A stretch of 64,000 nt of DNA, taken from contig JBBIQS010000035.1 in the NCBI GenBank assembly GCA_037442205.1, positions 12,445 through 76,444 on the forward strand, written 5' to 3'. The notes under the pieces were generated by a model that saw only the letters and a list, made by a program, of their open reading frames with translations, made no database searches and was not told the DNA's origin. The position numbers and the translations under genes are program-made. Source of the DNA: JBBIQS01 sp037442205. GTDB lineage: Bacteria; Myxococcota; Myxococcia; Myxococcales; UBA5297. Shown piece by piece: positions 55,721 through 64,000 of the stretch; position 1 is the stretch's first letter; each line of letters begins with the position of its first letter.

Positions 55721-57352
55721 CTACGCCGCCTGGCGCTTGCGATCGCGCTGCTCGACCGCGGCCTTGATGAAGCCGGCGAACAGCGGGTGCGGCGCGAAGG
55801 GCTTGCTCTTGAACTCGGGGTGGAACTGGCAGCCGAGGAAGAACGGGTGGCCGGGCAGCTCGATCATCTCCACCAGGTCGAGCGCCTTGTGCAGCCCGGA
55901 GAAGACCAGCCCCTTCTCCTGGTACTGCTTGCGGTAGGCGTTGTTGAACTCGAAGCGGTGGCGGTGGCGCTCGTTGATCTCGTCGGCGCCGTAGAGTTTG
56001 TGGGCCAGCGTCCCCTGCGACAGCGAGCACAGGTAGGCGCCCAGGCGCATGGTGCCGCCCTTGTCGGCCACCTGCTTCTGGGCGTCCATCAGCGTCACCA
56101 CCGGGTGCGGGGTGGCCTCGTCGAACTCGATGCTGTTGGCGTTCTTGAGCCCCAGCATGTGCCGGCCGTACTCGATGACCGCCATCTGCAGGCCCAGGCA
56201 GATCCCGAAGAACGGGACCTTGTTCTCGCGCGCCCACTGCACCGCGGCGATCTTGCCCTCGGTGCCGCGCACCCCGAAGCCGCCGGGGACCAGCACCGCG
56301 TCCACGTCGGACAGGATCGGCCCGGCGCCCTGCTCCTCGATCTTCTGGCTGTCCACGTAGTGCAGTTGCACCTTGCAGTCGTTGGCGATGCCGCCGTGGA
56401 TCAGGGCCTCGTTGAGGCTCTTGTAGCTCTCCACCAGGTCGACGTACTTGCCGACCACCGCCACCTTCACCACTCCGCGGGCCGGCTCCTTGATGGTGCG
56501 GACGATCTTCTCCCAGCGCTCGAGCCGCGGAGCGCGCGACCAGATATTGAGGATCTCGCTGATCTTGTCGTCGATCCCCTCGGCGGCCAGGGCGATGGGC
56601 AGCTCGTAGATGGTGGGCACGTCGCGGCTGGTGAAGACCGCCCCCGGGCTGACCGAGCAGAACAGGGCGATCTTGTCCTTCATCTCCTTGGGGACCTCGC
56701 GGTCGGTGCGGCACAGCAGGATGTCGGGCTGGATGCCGATCTCGCGCAGCTTCATCACCGAGTGCTGGGTGGGCTTGGTCTTCAGCTCGCCGGCGGTGGG
56801 GATGTAGGGCAAGAGCGTCAGGTGGACGTAGCAGCAGTTCTCCTGCCCGACGTCGTAGCGCATCTGCCGGATGGCCTCGAGGAACGGCAGGCTCTCGATG
56901 TCGCCCACCGTCCCGCCGACTTCGACGATGCACACGTCCAGCCCGTCGGCGGTGGAGCGGATGGCGGCCTTGATCTCGTCGGTGATGTGGGGAATGACCT
57001 GGACGGTCTTGCCCAGGTACTCGCCGCGCCGCTCCTTCTGGATCACCGCGTTGTAGATCCGCCCGGTGGTGTAGTTGTTGGCCTTGCTCATCGGGGCGGT
57101 GGTGAACCGCTCGTAGTGGCCCAGGTCGAGGTCGGTCTCGGCGCCGTCGTCGGTGACGAAGACCTCGCCGTGCTGGAAGGGGCTCATCGTCCCCGGGTCG
57201 ACGTTGATGTACGGGTCGAGCTTGAGGTGGGTGAGCTCGAGCCCCCGGTTCTCCAGCAGCGCGCCGATCGACGCCGAGGCCAGCCCTTTTCCGAGCGAGC
57301 TGACGACGCCTCCGGTGACGAAGATGTACTTGGTCTTCTTGGCGCGCGACAC
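55721..57352 (-). CDS. pyrG: CTP synthase
   Basis: A 543-residue enzyme of the usual length. It aminates UTP to CTP using glutamine. The N-terminal synthetase domain has FVTGGVVSSLGKGLASASIG and KLDPYINVDPGTMSPFQHGEVFV, and the C-terminal class I glutaminase has FFGICLGLQMAVIE with the catalytic Cys, and HPFFLGCQFHPEFKSKP with the His/Glu pair. A GTG start (57352) precedes SRAKKTKY. It is a monocistronic housekeeping gene. Confidence 0.97.
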   Translation of the reverse strand: MSRAKKTKYIFVTGGVVSSLGKGLASASIGALLENRGLELTHLKLDPYINVDPGTMSPFQHGEVFVTDDGAETDLDLGHYERFTTAPMSKANNYTTGRIYNAVIQKERRGEYLGKTVQVIPHITDEIKAAIRSTADGLDVCIVEVGGTVGDIESLPFLEAIRQMRYDVGQENCCYVHLTLLPYIPTAGELKTKPTQHSVMKLREIGIQPDILLCRTDREVPKEMKDKIALFCSVSPGAVFTSRDVPTIYELPIALAAEGIDDKISEILNIWSRAPRLERWEKIVRTIKEPARGVVKVAVVGKYVDLVESYKSLNEALIHGGIANDCKVQLHYVDSQKIEEQGAGPILSDVDAVLVPGGFGVRGTEGKIAAVQWARENKVPFFGICLGLQMAVIEYGRHMLGLKNANSIEFDEATPHPVVTLMDAQKQVADKGGTMRLGAYLCSLSQGTLAHKLYGADEINERHRHRFEFNNAYRKQYQEKGLVFSGLHKALDLVEMIELPGHPFFLGCQFHPEFKSKPFAPHPLFAGFIKAAVEQRDRKRQAA

Positions 57353-57474
57353 GAGGTGAACCTCCGAGGCTGAGAACAGTCGGGACGGGGCCCGTCGATC
57401 GCGGCCGTTCTAGCAACCGGGCCTGAGGGGGTCAAATTGGGGGGGAAGGGGGCGAGCGACGGCCCGCAAACACT

Positions 57475-57506
57475 GCGCCCCGAACCCGTTTCCAGGCTCG
57501 GGGCGC
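57475..57506 (-). terminator. Hairpin downstream of the YHS lipoprotein gene
   Basis: GCGCCCCGA (57475-57483) pairs with TCGGGGCGC (57498-57506). On the minus strand it follows the YHS gene, but the T-run after it is short (AGTGTTTG). A weak terminator is likely. Confidence 0.5.
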
Positions 57507-57534
57507 TGATTCGCGACGAAGCCGGGAGCGCGGG

Positions 57535-57840
57535 CTACTTGATGAAGGCCGCGGGGTTGGCCTCGAACTTCGACTTGCAGCCCGGGCAGCAGAAGACGTA
57601 GGTCCGGCCCTCGTGCACGGCGTGCTGGGAGCCCTCGGCCACGGTGAAGGTTTCGCCCGAGACCGGGCAGGTGGCCTGGGTGCCGACGGCGGGCATGGCC
57701 TCGAACGACTTGGGGGCGCCGGCGGCGGCCGGGGCCGCGGCGGGAGCGGAGGCCGGGGCCGAGTCCGGCTTGGCCGGAGAGCTGGCGCAGGCGGCGGTGA
57801 AGGCGAAGGCGAGGACCGGCAGAATCTGGCGAAGGGTCAT
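57535..57840 (-). CDS. YHS-domain lipoprotein (metal-binding)
   Basis: A ~101-residue protein with a lipobox ending TAAC. An Ala/Pro-rich linker leads to a YHS domain: ATCPVSGETFTVAEGSQHAVHEGRTYVFCCPGCKSKFEANPAAFI. YHS domains bind metals such as copper in metal-transport ATPases and heavy-metal proteins. The ATG at 57840 is preferred, with AGGAG six bases upstream; ATG at 57846 is the alternative. It is monocistronic, with an unexplained ~190-nt gap to the following gene. Confidence 0.82.
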   Translation of the reverse strand: MTLRQILPVLAFAFTAACASSPAKPDSAPASAPAAAPAAAGAPKSFEAMPAVGTQATCPVSGETFTVAEGSQHAVHEGRTYVFCCPGCKSKFEANPAAFIK

Positions 57841-58032
57841 GAACATCTCCTGGTTGGGGACAATGTTGCGGACCGTCTTCTAGCATGGCAGCCGGGCGTG
57901 CGGACGCTTCCCTGAACGTCGCCGAGGGGTTTCGGCGGTGCCGGGCTTGGTAGTTCGGCCACCGTCATCCGCAGCGCCGCACCAGCGTCGAGGCTTCGCG
58001 GCCTTTGCCGCCTCCGCTCGCTCGAACTCGCC

Positions 58033-58887
58033 TTAGAACCGCGCGTTCCTGGCGATGCGCAGCGACTCCATGTCGGCCACCACCAGCCTTCCGCGCCGGT
58101 CGCCAAGGACCAGATGGGCACCGTGGCGGGAGACGAACGGCCCGCAAGCATCGTCGATGGCCAGGTAGCCCAGGGGCTTCGCGGAGGCCGCCACCAAGCG
58201 GACCTCCAGGCGACCGGCGTCGAAAGTGGGCACTGCGAACCAGCCATTGCCGACCACAGGGGCTCCGAACTCCAGAGAAGGCGAACCTTTCGAGATAGGC
58301 AGCTCGGCCACCAGGCAGGCGCTCTTCGCCGAATAGGACGTGAGGTCCAGCCGGCGGTCCGGCTCCGGCCCCGCCTGAATCGCAGCCACCGCTCCGGTCC
58401 CGAAGCCCAGTCGCAGGACCGATTCCGCGTTGAGCGCCGGCCGCCATCGATCGCGCAGAACCAGTTTCGGCAGCTCGTAGCCCCAATACTCTGGCTCCTG
58501 CTGCCCGAGGCAGAACCACATCACCCGCCCTGCCCTGCCGATGGCCAACACTGCTTCATCCAGGCGATCGACCCGCCACATCACGCGCAGGCGTGAATCC
58601 AAGGTGTCGAAGGCGAGGACCGAGTTGCGGTCGGCCGCGAACCAGGTTTCCCCGTCGAAGTCGCTGGCGAAAGCAGACAGGGAGAGGTCCCAGGCGGCGG
58701 TCACCCGGCGAGCGACCAGATCAAGGCGAGACACGCGCCAGCGTTCCCCGCGCCGGGCCAGCGCGAGAGCCGAGGCACCGGTATCCGAGGTCACCAGGTG
58801 CTGCGCCGGGGCGTCGAAGTGCGCGACCGCCCTCCCGTCGCCGGCCAACAGCCTCACTCCGCCCTCGTCGAGCGAGCGCTCGCCCCC
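58033..58887 (-). CDS. C-terminal beta-propeller fragment of the bpX6 protein, split by an apparent frameshift
   Basis: This frame continues the protein at 58721-60739 after a +1 shift at the C5 run (58883-58887, G5 on the coding strand). Deleting one G joins LPR-GERSLDEGGVRLLAGDG in one frame. The combined protein would be about 901 residues. The fragment has WD-like blades (GGVRLLAGDGRAVAHFDAP, TAAWDLSLSAFASDFDGETWFAADRNSVLAFDT, and later 'GWFAVPTFDAGRLEVRLV') typical of a beta-propeller. An isolated start inside the fragment, at about 58929, has no upstream support. Sequencing error or a real frameshift cannot be told apart. Confidence 0.75.
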   Translation of the reverse strand, partial: GGERSLDEGGVRLLAGDGRAVAHFDAPAQHLVTSDTGASALALARRGERWRVSRLDLVARRVTAAWDLSLSAFASDFDGETWFAADRNSVLAFDTLDSRLRVMWRVDRLDEAVLAIGRAGRVMWFCLGQQEPEYWGYELPKLVLRDRWRPALNAESVLRLGFGTGAVAAIQAGPEPDRRLDLTSYSAKSACLVAELPISKGSPSLEFGAPVVGNGWFAVPTFDAGRLEVRLVAASAKPLGYLAIDDACGPFVSRHGAHLVLGDRRGRLVVADMESLRIARNARF

Positions 58888-60739
58888 GCGGCAACGCGGC
58901 GCCGTCGCGAATCGGCAGCGTCCCGACATCGCCTGGGCGCAGCCACAAGTCGAAGGCGGTGGGCGGAACGCCCTTCCTCGGCTGGAACGAGGGAAGGTCC
59001 GTCTGCAGCGGGCCGTCGCCGGAGAACTTGATGACTCGCTTTGCGAGTCGGGCGGTTTCTCCGTCGAGACCGCGAGCATCTTGAACCAGCGCTCGCCCAA
59101 CCGCCCGGGCGAGGGTCACGCTCTTGGAAACGGCGGCCTCGGGCTGCATGGCTTTCTGCGCATGGGCAGCCCCGGCCATCAGCGCCTCGCCGAGGGCGGT
59201 CCGCGCGACGGCGCCGTCGTCGGCCTCCGGCTCGCACAGCTCCAGGACTCGATCGCGCACCTCTGGGAAGGCTTCCGGATGGAGTTCCAGCTTGAGCGGC
59301 AGTGCCCTGGCCTCCGCGGCACCGCCCAGCTTCAGCGCGCGGTCGATCCAGGCATCTGCGAGCCCAAGCCCCTCCGGGACTTCCCGGATCACCGCGACCG
59401 CCTCCGCGAATTTGCCCGCCTTCGCAAGCGTGTCGGCCCACAGCAGACGCAAGCCCTTGATGACCGCAGGGTCGGTCTTCTTGATCTCCAGCCACGACAG
59501 CGCTTCCGCGAATGCGCCGTGGAGGCGGGCCAAAGCGATCGCCCGCTCGGTTTCCTTGGCCAGGAACCATTGCCGGATGATCCGTCCGATCGGCAGGCGG
59601 CGCGCCTCGGCCAGCTCTGCGGCCATTCGCAGCCGGCCGTGCTGCTCCAGGTACTCGACCGCCCGATCGCTGTCGTTGAGCAGTTCGGCGAGGACGTAGG
59701 CCGCTTCCTCGATGCGTCCTTCGCGCTCCAGCCGCCGAAAGGCATTCAGGTAGGTCTCCCGAAGCCGGGCGTCTATCCGCGCCGAACCCAGCATCTGAGT
59801 GATCCGCTCCGGACGCTGACCAAGGGTCAGACTGTCGCGCGGCTGGGGCACCCCGAAAGCCAGCTCGGCGGCCTCGCTTCCACCCAGGGGAATCGCGTGC
59901 CGTAGGGCGCTCTCGAAGTCGCCGTTCTCGAACATGTCCAGCATGCGCTCGAAGTAGGCCGCATGCTGACGCTCGAGAACCGAGAGGAGCTGCGTCCTCA
60001 TCAGGATTCTCTCGAGCGCTCTGGAGAACCAGGCCCTCAGACCGCCGCTGCGAGGGACGGTCGCCAGGGCGGTGGTCTGCGGGGCGCTGGTGGGGGTCGC
60101 GCCGCCGCGCGGATTGAGCTTGCCCGCGAGCCAGGCGAGAAACCGGGTGCCTAGGCCCGGCTGCTGACTGCCCGCTTGCGTTGCAGTCGGCTCTGCGCGC
60201 GACCGCAATGACTCGAGGACCTTGGCGACCTCTTCCGAGGGCGGGGGAATGGACCCGCCCAGGGCGGCGCGCACGTCGGTGACAGCTGCGGGGATAGCCA
60301 CCTCCGGCACCGTGCAGAGATCGCCGAGAGCCCGTCCTTCCTCCACCTCGAGTCCGCTCAGATCCAGCCAGGAACCGACTGAGACCTCACATTCCGCGCC
60401 AAGCACCATCGCCTCAGCCACCCCGCCCCTCACCAACGCGAGAGAGCCGTGGGGCAGAGCCAGTGCGTCGAGCTCGTCGGCCGTCAGCGGCGCGCTCATT
60501 AATATCCCACGCGACGAGACGAGCGGCAGGCCCGGTGCCATCGAGCAGGAAACCTGGCGCGGCGCCCCCAAGCGCAGCGCGAAGAGTGGACCGATGCGAT
60601 AGACGCCGTCACCCGGAGACCAGAGCGCGAGCACCCGGCGCCTGGCCTCTTCTTCTCCGAGAAGCTCGGCGTCGAGAAGAAAGCCGCCAGCGACGACGGT
60701 GCCCCGGTGCGCGGTGAGGCGAGGACGCACGGTGGTCAT
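58721..60739 (-). CDS. bpX6-type protein of a MoxR/beta-propeller system (N-terminal frame of a split gene)
   Basis: A ~672-residue open frame whose start overlaps the upstream stop as ATGA. The N-terminal ~100 residues (TTVRPRLTAHRGTVVAGGFLLDAELLGEEEARRRVLALWSPGDG...) resemble the bpX6 domain of MoxR-vWA-beta-propeller ternary systems. A long helical region follows (~200-600; DMFENGDFESALRHAI, RLEREGRIEEAAYVLAEL, WFLAKETERAIALARLHG), reminiscent of alpha-solenoid repeats. The frame then breaks and the propeller blades continue in the next frame. These systems are thought to be NTP-dependent conflict/stress systems; partner genes lie upstream. Confidence 0.72.
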   Translation of the reverse strand: MTTVRPRLTAHRGTVVAGGFLLDAELLGEEEARRRVLALWSPGDGVYRIGPLFALRLGAPRQVSCSMAPGLPLVSSRGILMSAPLTADELDALALPHGSLALVRGGVAEAMVLGAECEVSVGSWLDLSGLEVEEGRALGDLCTVPEVAIPAAVTDVRAALGGSIPPPSEEVAKVLESLRSRAEPTATQAGSQQPGLGTRFLAWLAGKLNPRGGATPTSAPQTTALATVPRSGGLRAWFSRALERILMRTQLLSVLERQHAAYFERMLDMFENGDFESALRHAIPLGGSEAAELAFGVPQPRDSLTLGQRPERITQMLGSARIDARLRETYLNAFRRLEREGRIEEAAYVLAELLNDSDRAVEYLEQHGRLRMAAELAEARRLPIGRIIRQWFLAKETERAIALARLHGAFAEALSWLEIKKTDPAVIKGLRLLWADTLAKAGKFAEAVAVIREVPEGLGLADAWIDRALKLGGAAEARALPLKLELHPEAFPEVRDRVLELCEPEADDGAVARTALGEALMAGAAHAQKAMQPEAAVSKSVTLARAVGRALVQDARGLDGETARLAKRVIKFSGDGPLQTDLPSFQPRKGVPPTAFDLWLRPGDVGTLPIRDGAALPRGRALARRGRSEAVGRRREGGRALRRPGAAPGDLGYRCLGSRAGPARGTLARVSP

Positions 60740-62487
60740 GACACCCTGTCGACGGGAATGTGCAGCAGCAGCTCCCGCTGCGCGAGGTTGTAGACCAGCA
60801 GCTCGTCCGCGGTTTCGCAGCAGATCAGGGGGCGCGCCGTGCACACCGAAACCGACCTTACGTCCTCGGGAGCGGCCGGCAGTGAATAGGCGTCGTGGCG
60901 CCCGACAAAGGACACCGTCCGCCGATCGGGCTCGAGAATCAGCAATCCGGGCCTTCCTTTGGAGAGCGCCGTTCCAACCACTTCGGCCTCCGCCGGAGGG
61001 AAGAGCCGCTCTTCGCCCGAGAGAAGAGCGGAATAGACGGCCCATTCGCCTGCCGTGATCCGAGCCGCAAACGAGCCAAATCCGGCCCCGCGTTCGGATG
61101 AGCCGTGGTGCGCCTCCAGCGTTCCCTCGCCCGGGACGGCGCCGACCATGGACACATCGAATTTGCCCTTTCCGTCCCGGCTCACGGAGGAGAACTTTCT
61201 CTCATTGGTTACGTAGCGGAGTGTGCCGTCCCTGGCCGCATGAGCGCTGACGCCGAAGTCCAGCGGCTCGAATTTGCCGTCGGCAGAGAAGCAGAAGAGA
61301 GTTCCTTCGGCGTCGATCAGGTATCCATATTGCCAATGCCAGAAGAGCTGAGGGACCCGCATCCCCTCCCGAGCGGTTGCGGGCGTTTCCCACTCATTGG
61401 ATCCAATCATGAACCTCGTGATGTGGCTCCCAGCCTCGCCTCGCCGATCGATATTCCAGATCGTGACTTCCCTTCCGCAAAGCGTGGCGGCCAGCCCTCG
61501 CTTTCGCGCCATGCCGACTGCAATCAGCTCCGTGCCGTCAGGCACCACAAACCGGCGCAGAGCTCCGACCGCGTCCGATTTGCTCGCGGGAACATGGAAG
61601 CCCACGATCTCCGACTTCGACCGCCACGCGAACAGGCGCCTCCCGTCTGCTGAGAAGCAGATACCGCTGTCCTTGCCAATGGGGGTCGTCTTGGCCGAAG
61701 GCGCAGCCCTCGCCTCCGGGAAGGGATTCCGCAGCAGCCGAACGCAGTCGGCGTCGCCCGGCAGCTCGAGCTCCAGCCCGCGCCTCGCCTGGTCGAGAGG
61801 CTTCACTCGAACCTCGAGCTTCCTGCCCCCCGGCTCGAGCACATCGAGGACGTCCACGTGGTGCGCGCCGGCGATCCGCATCCCCGGCGCTCCGATCACC
61901 CAGCGCTCCTCCGAGGCGTGGCGCTCCCCGAGCTCTCTGTCCCAATGGGCCTGCTTCGCTTCATCCGGCTCGAATGCCGCCGCTTGAGTCAGCAGGCGCT
62001 GGACCTCCTTCTTGCCTCCCTCGCTGACGGCGAGCGTCTCGCCGTCGACGCAGGACCAGGCGAACTCCGCGGCCGCCTCCTGCGCCCGGCGGGCCAGGAC
62101 GATCATCAGCGCCAGGTGCGCCAGCCTCGGCGTACCCAGCTGCCGGGGACCCGAGTTGAAGAGGGCGACCACCCTCCGTCCGCCCGCCTGCTGAACGCGC
62201 CGCGGCGCCAGGAAGGTGTGCTCGCCGGAGACCGCGCGCCGGTCGAACTCCTCCGGCAGCTCGCCCGCCAGTAGCCATTCGGTCAGCAGCAACCGCTCGT
62301 AGCTGCCGCGGCGCAGCAGCCCGTCGAACCCATCCGGCTGTCCCTCGCCCAGCGCGCTCGGCCGCGGGATCGGGCCGATGGCCAGCCAGAGGCGCTCGAG
62401 CCACGGTCCGAGCGCCAACGCCAGCTCGGGAGCAAGCTCTGACAGCGGCGAGCCCCACTTCGCCAGGTTTGGAGGGAGCGCCGTCAT
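60736..62487 (-). CDS. bpX2-type beta-propeller protein of the same system
   Basis: A 583-residue protein. The N-terminal part (~40-180; RRGSYERLLLTEWLLAGELPEEFDRRAVSGEHTFLAPRRV...GPRQLGTPRLAHLALMIVLARRA) fits the bpX2 domain style of MoxR-vWA-bpX systems. Residues ~190-583 carry beta-propeller-like blades (GICFSADGRRLFAWRSKSEIVGF, then LIAVGMARKRGLAATLCGREVTIWN, then GTLFCFSADGKFEPLDF and so on). Both ends are coupled by 4-nt ATGA overlaps to its neighbours. No catalytic site is seen, and a sensor or platform role is likely. Confidence 0.72.
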   Translation of the reverse strand: MTALPPNLAKWGSPLSELAPELALALGPWLERLWLAIGPIPRPSALGEGQPDGFDGLLRRGSYERLLLTEWLLAGELPEEFDRRAVSGEHTFLAPRRVQQAGGRRVVALFNSGPRQLGTPRLAHLALMIVLARRAQEAAAEFAWSCVDGETLAVSEGGKKEVQRLLTQAAAFEPDEAKQAHWDRELGERHASEERWVIGAPGMRIAGAHHVDVLDVLEPGGRKLEVRVKPLDQARRGLELELPGDADCVRLLRNPFPEARAAPSAKTTPIGKDSGICFSADGRRLFAWRSKSEIVGFHVPASKSDAVGALRRFVVPDGTELIAVGMARKRGLAATLCGREVTIWNIDRRGEAGSHITRFMIGSNEWETPATAREGMRVPQLFWHWQYGYLIDAEGTLFCFSADGKFEPLDFGVSAHAARDGTLRYVTNERKFSSVSRDGKGKFDVSMVGAVPGEGTLEAHHGSSERGAGFGSFAARITAGEWAVYSALLSGEERLFPPAEAEVVGTALSKGRPGLLILEPDRRTVSFVGRHDAYSLPAAPEDVRSVSVCTARPLICCETADELLVYNLAQRELLLHIPVDRVS

Positions 62488-62909
62488 CCGACGGCCTCCA
62501 GCCAGTGCTGCAGGTGGGACCGCCGGAGGGTCGCGGCGTCGGCCAGCGGCACCAGGCGAGAGGCTCCGGGGAGCAGCGCCACCGGTCCCCCTCTTCCGGC
62601 GCGCACCTGCGCCGCTTGCTGCAGCAGCGCCGCGGGGACGTTCGGCGCGAGATTGGTGGGCAGATAGAGCGCCTGGGCGCTCGGATCGCGCCCGAGGTAG
62701 TGGACCCCGTCACTCCACGGGAGATCGTCCGGCTCGCCCAGCACCAACAGCCGCTTGCCCGTGGTCAGGCCTCGCAGGCGCGCCAGCGTCTCATCGGGAC
62801 GGCTGAGCAGGCGCTGCACCAGCAGCCGGGCCGACTCCCCTTCTCCGACCACGACCTCCGGTCGCAGCGGAGACTCGCGAGGGCGCCAATGGATCGCGAC
62901 CCGGCTCAA
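62484..62909 (-). CDS. Small bpX5-like protein of the MoxR/bpX system
   Basis: A ~141-residue protein starting at TTG (62909) that overlaps the MoxR stop as TTGA and ends in an ATGA overlap with the next gene. The sequence (SRVAIHWRPRESPLRPEVVVGEGESARLLVQRLLSR, then YLGRDPSAQALYLPTN, then a GGPVALLPGASRLVPLADA end) resembles the small bpX5 domain by context and style. It has no known catalytic motif. Longer frames through this region are shadows of the MoxR gene. Confidence 0.6.
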   Translation of the reverse strand: MSRVAIHWRPRESPLRPEVVVGEGESARLLVQRLLSRPDETLARLRGLTTGKRLLVLGEPDDLPWSDGVHYLGRDPSAQALYLPTNLAPNVPAALLQQAAQVRAGRGGPVALLPGASRLVPLADAATLRRSHLQHWLEAVG

Positions 62910-64000
62910 GACTTGAAGGTCTCCACCAGTCGGCTGCGCACCTCGCTCAGCTCGGCGGGGATCTGCTCGGCCGCGAATCCGGCGTCGATCTCCCGCGCCA
63001 CGCCCTCCAGGCGCAGCCGCCATCCCTCCAGGTCTCCTGGCGATTCCGGACGAGCCGACAGCAGCTCGCGGCCGGCGGCGGCCAAACGCGCAGCGCGCGC
63101 GAGCGGACCGAGAGAGGCCTCGGCGGCCGCCGCCTGCAGCAATGCGTTTTCCGAGGGATTGAGCAGTTCGCGGAGGACGTCTCGCGCCAGCTGCTGTGCG
63201 GCGGCGGTGGGCACCACGAAGACGATGGGCCAGAGGTCGGCGGTGGTGGCGACCTCCCGGCCAGCGAGAGCGGTCGCGGCGGCGATCAGGCGCTGCGAAC
63301 GGACGGCGCGGCGGTCGGAGAGATCGATTCCGGCGTGCCGCAGCAGTCGGATGGCCTGGGCGAGCTGGCCGCGGACCGGCCCCAGCTCCACCTGCGCCGC
63401 CTTGGCAGCGAGCTGATCGACCAATCCAAGTTGTGCCTGAGGGCCGGCCTGCCCCTGGAGCCGCCAGCCCTGCTCGAGCAGGTCCTCGAGCAGCGGGTCG
63501 GGAGTCGGCTGCAGGAAGACGCGCACCAGGAAGCGATCGGCAAAAGCGTTCAGCGACTCGTCGGTGGGCAGGGCATTCGAGGCGCCGACGCACAGGCGCA
63601 GCGGGCACGTGAGCCGCGTCGCCCCGCGTCGGAACGAGCGCTCATTCAGAATGCCGAGCAGGGTATTGAGGATGGCGGTCGAGCCCTGGAACACCTCGTC
63701 CAGGAAGGCCAGCTCCGCCTCGGGGAGCATCCCCGTCGTCTGCGTCTCGACCACTCCCTCCTTGAGGCGGCGCAGGTCGATGGGCCCGAAGATTTCGCTC
63801 GGCTCGGTGAATCGGCCGAGCAGGTATTCGAAGGTGTTCGCGCCCAAGGCCCGGGCCACGCGGCGCACTGCTTCGCTCTTCGCCGTCCCGGGAGGGCCGA
63901 TCACGAGCAGATGCTCGCCAGCCACCGCCGCGAGGGCGATCAACTCGACGAGCACCTCGCGTTCGACCAGACCTCGGCTGGCGAGCGTGAGGGCGTTTCG
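62906..64000 (-). CDS. MoxR-family AAA+ ATPase (runs off the window)
   Basis: The frame is open to the last base, so the gene is partial at its N-terminus; at least 364 residues are visible. It starts ALTLASRGLVEREVLVELIALAAVAGEHLLVIGPPGTAKSE with Walker A, then LAFLDEVFQGSTAILNTLLGILNER (Walker B and sensor). RLTCPLRLCVGASNALPTDESLNAFADRFLVRVFL is the MoxR/RavA-type sensor-1 region. MoxR ATPases remodel proteins with vWA partners. Its stop overlaps the next gene's start by 4 nt, so the bpX genes are co-transcribed. A vWA partner, if present, lies beyond the window. Confidence 0.88.
   Translation of the reverse strand, partial: RNALTLASRGLVEREVLVELIALAAVAGEHLLVIGPPGTAKSEAVRRVARALGANTFEYLLGRFTEPSEIFGPIDLRRLKEGVVETQTTGMLPEAELAFLDEVFQGSTAILNTLLGILNERSFRRGATRLTCPLRLCVGASNALPTDESLNAFADRFLVRVFLQPTPDPLLEDLLEQGWRLQGQAGPQAQLGLVDQLAAKAAQVELGPVRGQLAQAIRLLRHAGIDLSDRRAVRSQRLIAAATALAGREVATTADLWPIVFVVPTAAAQQLARDVLRELLNPSENALLQAAAAEASLGPLARAARLAAAGRELLSARPESPGDLEGWRLRLEGVAREIDAGFAAEQIPAELSEVRSRLVETFKS

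Noticed and set aside
58033..64000. vWA gene of the ternary system inside the window
   Set aside because: No MIDAS-type DxSxS motif is visible in the frames of this region; it may lie beyond 64000.

Overview
The window is very GC-rich with dense, mostly non-overlapping genes on both strands. Its content points to a myxobacterium-like member of the Myxococcota (old Deltaproteobacteria). It has many Cys-rich and otherwise unrecognised lipoproteins, a Ser/Thr protein kinase, PATAN (DUF4388) response regulators, roadblock/LC7 proteins, a caspase-like protease, HD-GYP and GGDEF proteins, an NtrC-type regulator and a MoxR/beta-propeller (bpX) cluster. The taxonomic call is inference from gene content. 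I found no rRNA, tRNA, IS element, prophage or CRISPR array.

Left part (1-8.2 kb): the 3' end of an exported repeat protein, then a decayed array of palindromic ~41-bp repeats, a GreA/Rnk-like factor, and a compact operon of ECF sigma factor, zinc-finger/DUF4384 membrane anti-sigma-like protein, caspase-like protease fused to an outer-membrane barrel, and a lipoprotein. A paralogue of that lipoprotein lies just upstream of the sigma gene. An MFS exporter follows. From 16.0 down to 8.2 kb on the minus strand runs a seven-gene signalling operon: roadblock protein, stand-alone di-iron (ODP-type) metallo-beta-lactamase protein, double HD-GYP/PAS histidine kinase, receiver-PATAN protein, ParA ATPase, proline-rich roadblock protein, and receiver-PATAN-TPR protein. 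I regard this as the most interesting possibly undescribed system in the window.

Middle (16.4-42.3 kb): an exported protein with a zinc-phospholipase-like histidine motif, glycogen phosphorylase, a cytochrome-c lipoprotein, a MaoC-type hydratase, DUF2231 and YkgJ proteins, a Ser/Thr kinase with a Lys/Pro tail, a receiver-GGDEF diguanylate cyclase beside a small Cys protein, a thioesterase, a CusF-like lipoprotein, a thioredoxin-like protein, aconitase B, two tandem Cys-rich lipoproteins with a strong terminator, an outer-membrane barrel, a Hydin/choice-of-anchor-type lipoprotein, a stand-alone MshEN domain protein, an M23 endopeptidase lipoprotein and a beta-helix protein.

Right part (42.4-64 kb): an O-antigen-ligase-like membrane protein with TPRs, a serine hydrolase, an RluA pseudouridine synthase, a PEGA protein, a MopE-like DxDxDG/Cys repeat lipoprotein, UDP-GlcNAc 2-epimerase, two small related lipoproteins, a sigma-54 activator, an orphan ribbon-helix-helix antitoxin-like protein, an EEP-family phosphohydrolase, CTP synthase and a YHS-domain lipoprotein. 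The right edge is a MoxR ATPase / bpX beta-propeller operon whose genes are joined by 4-nt overlaps. It runs off the window, and its last gene carries an apparent single-base frameshift in a 5-bp homopolymer.
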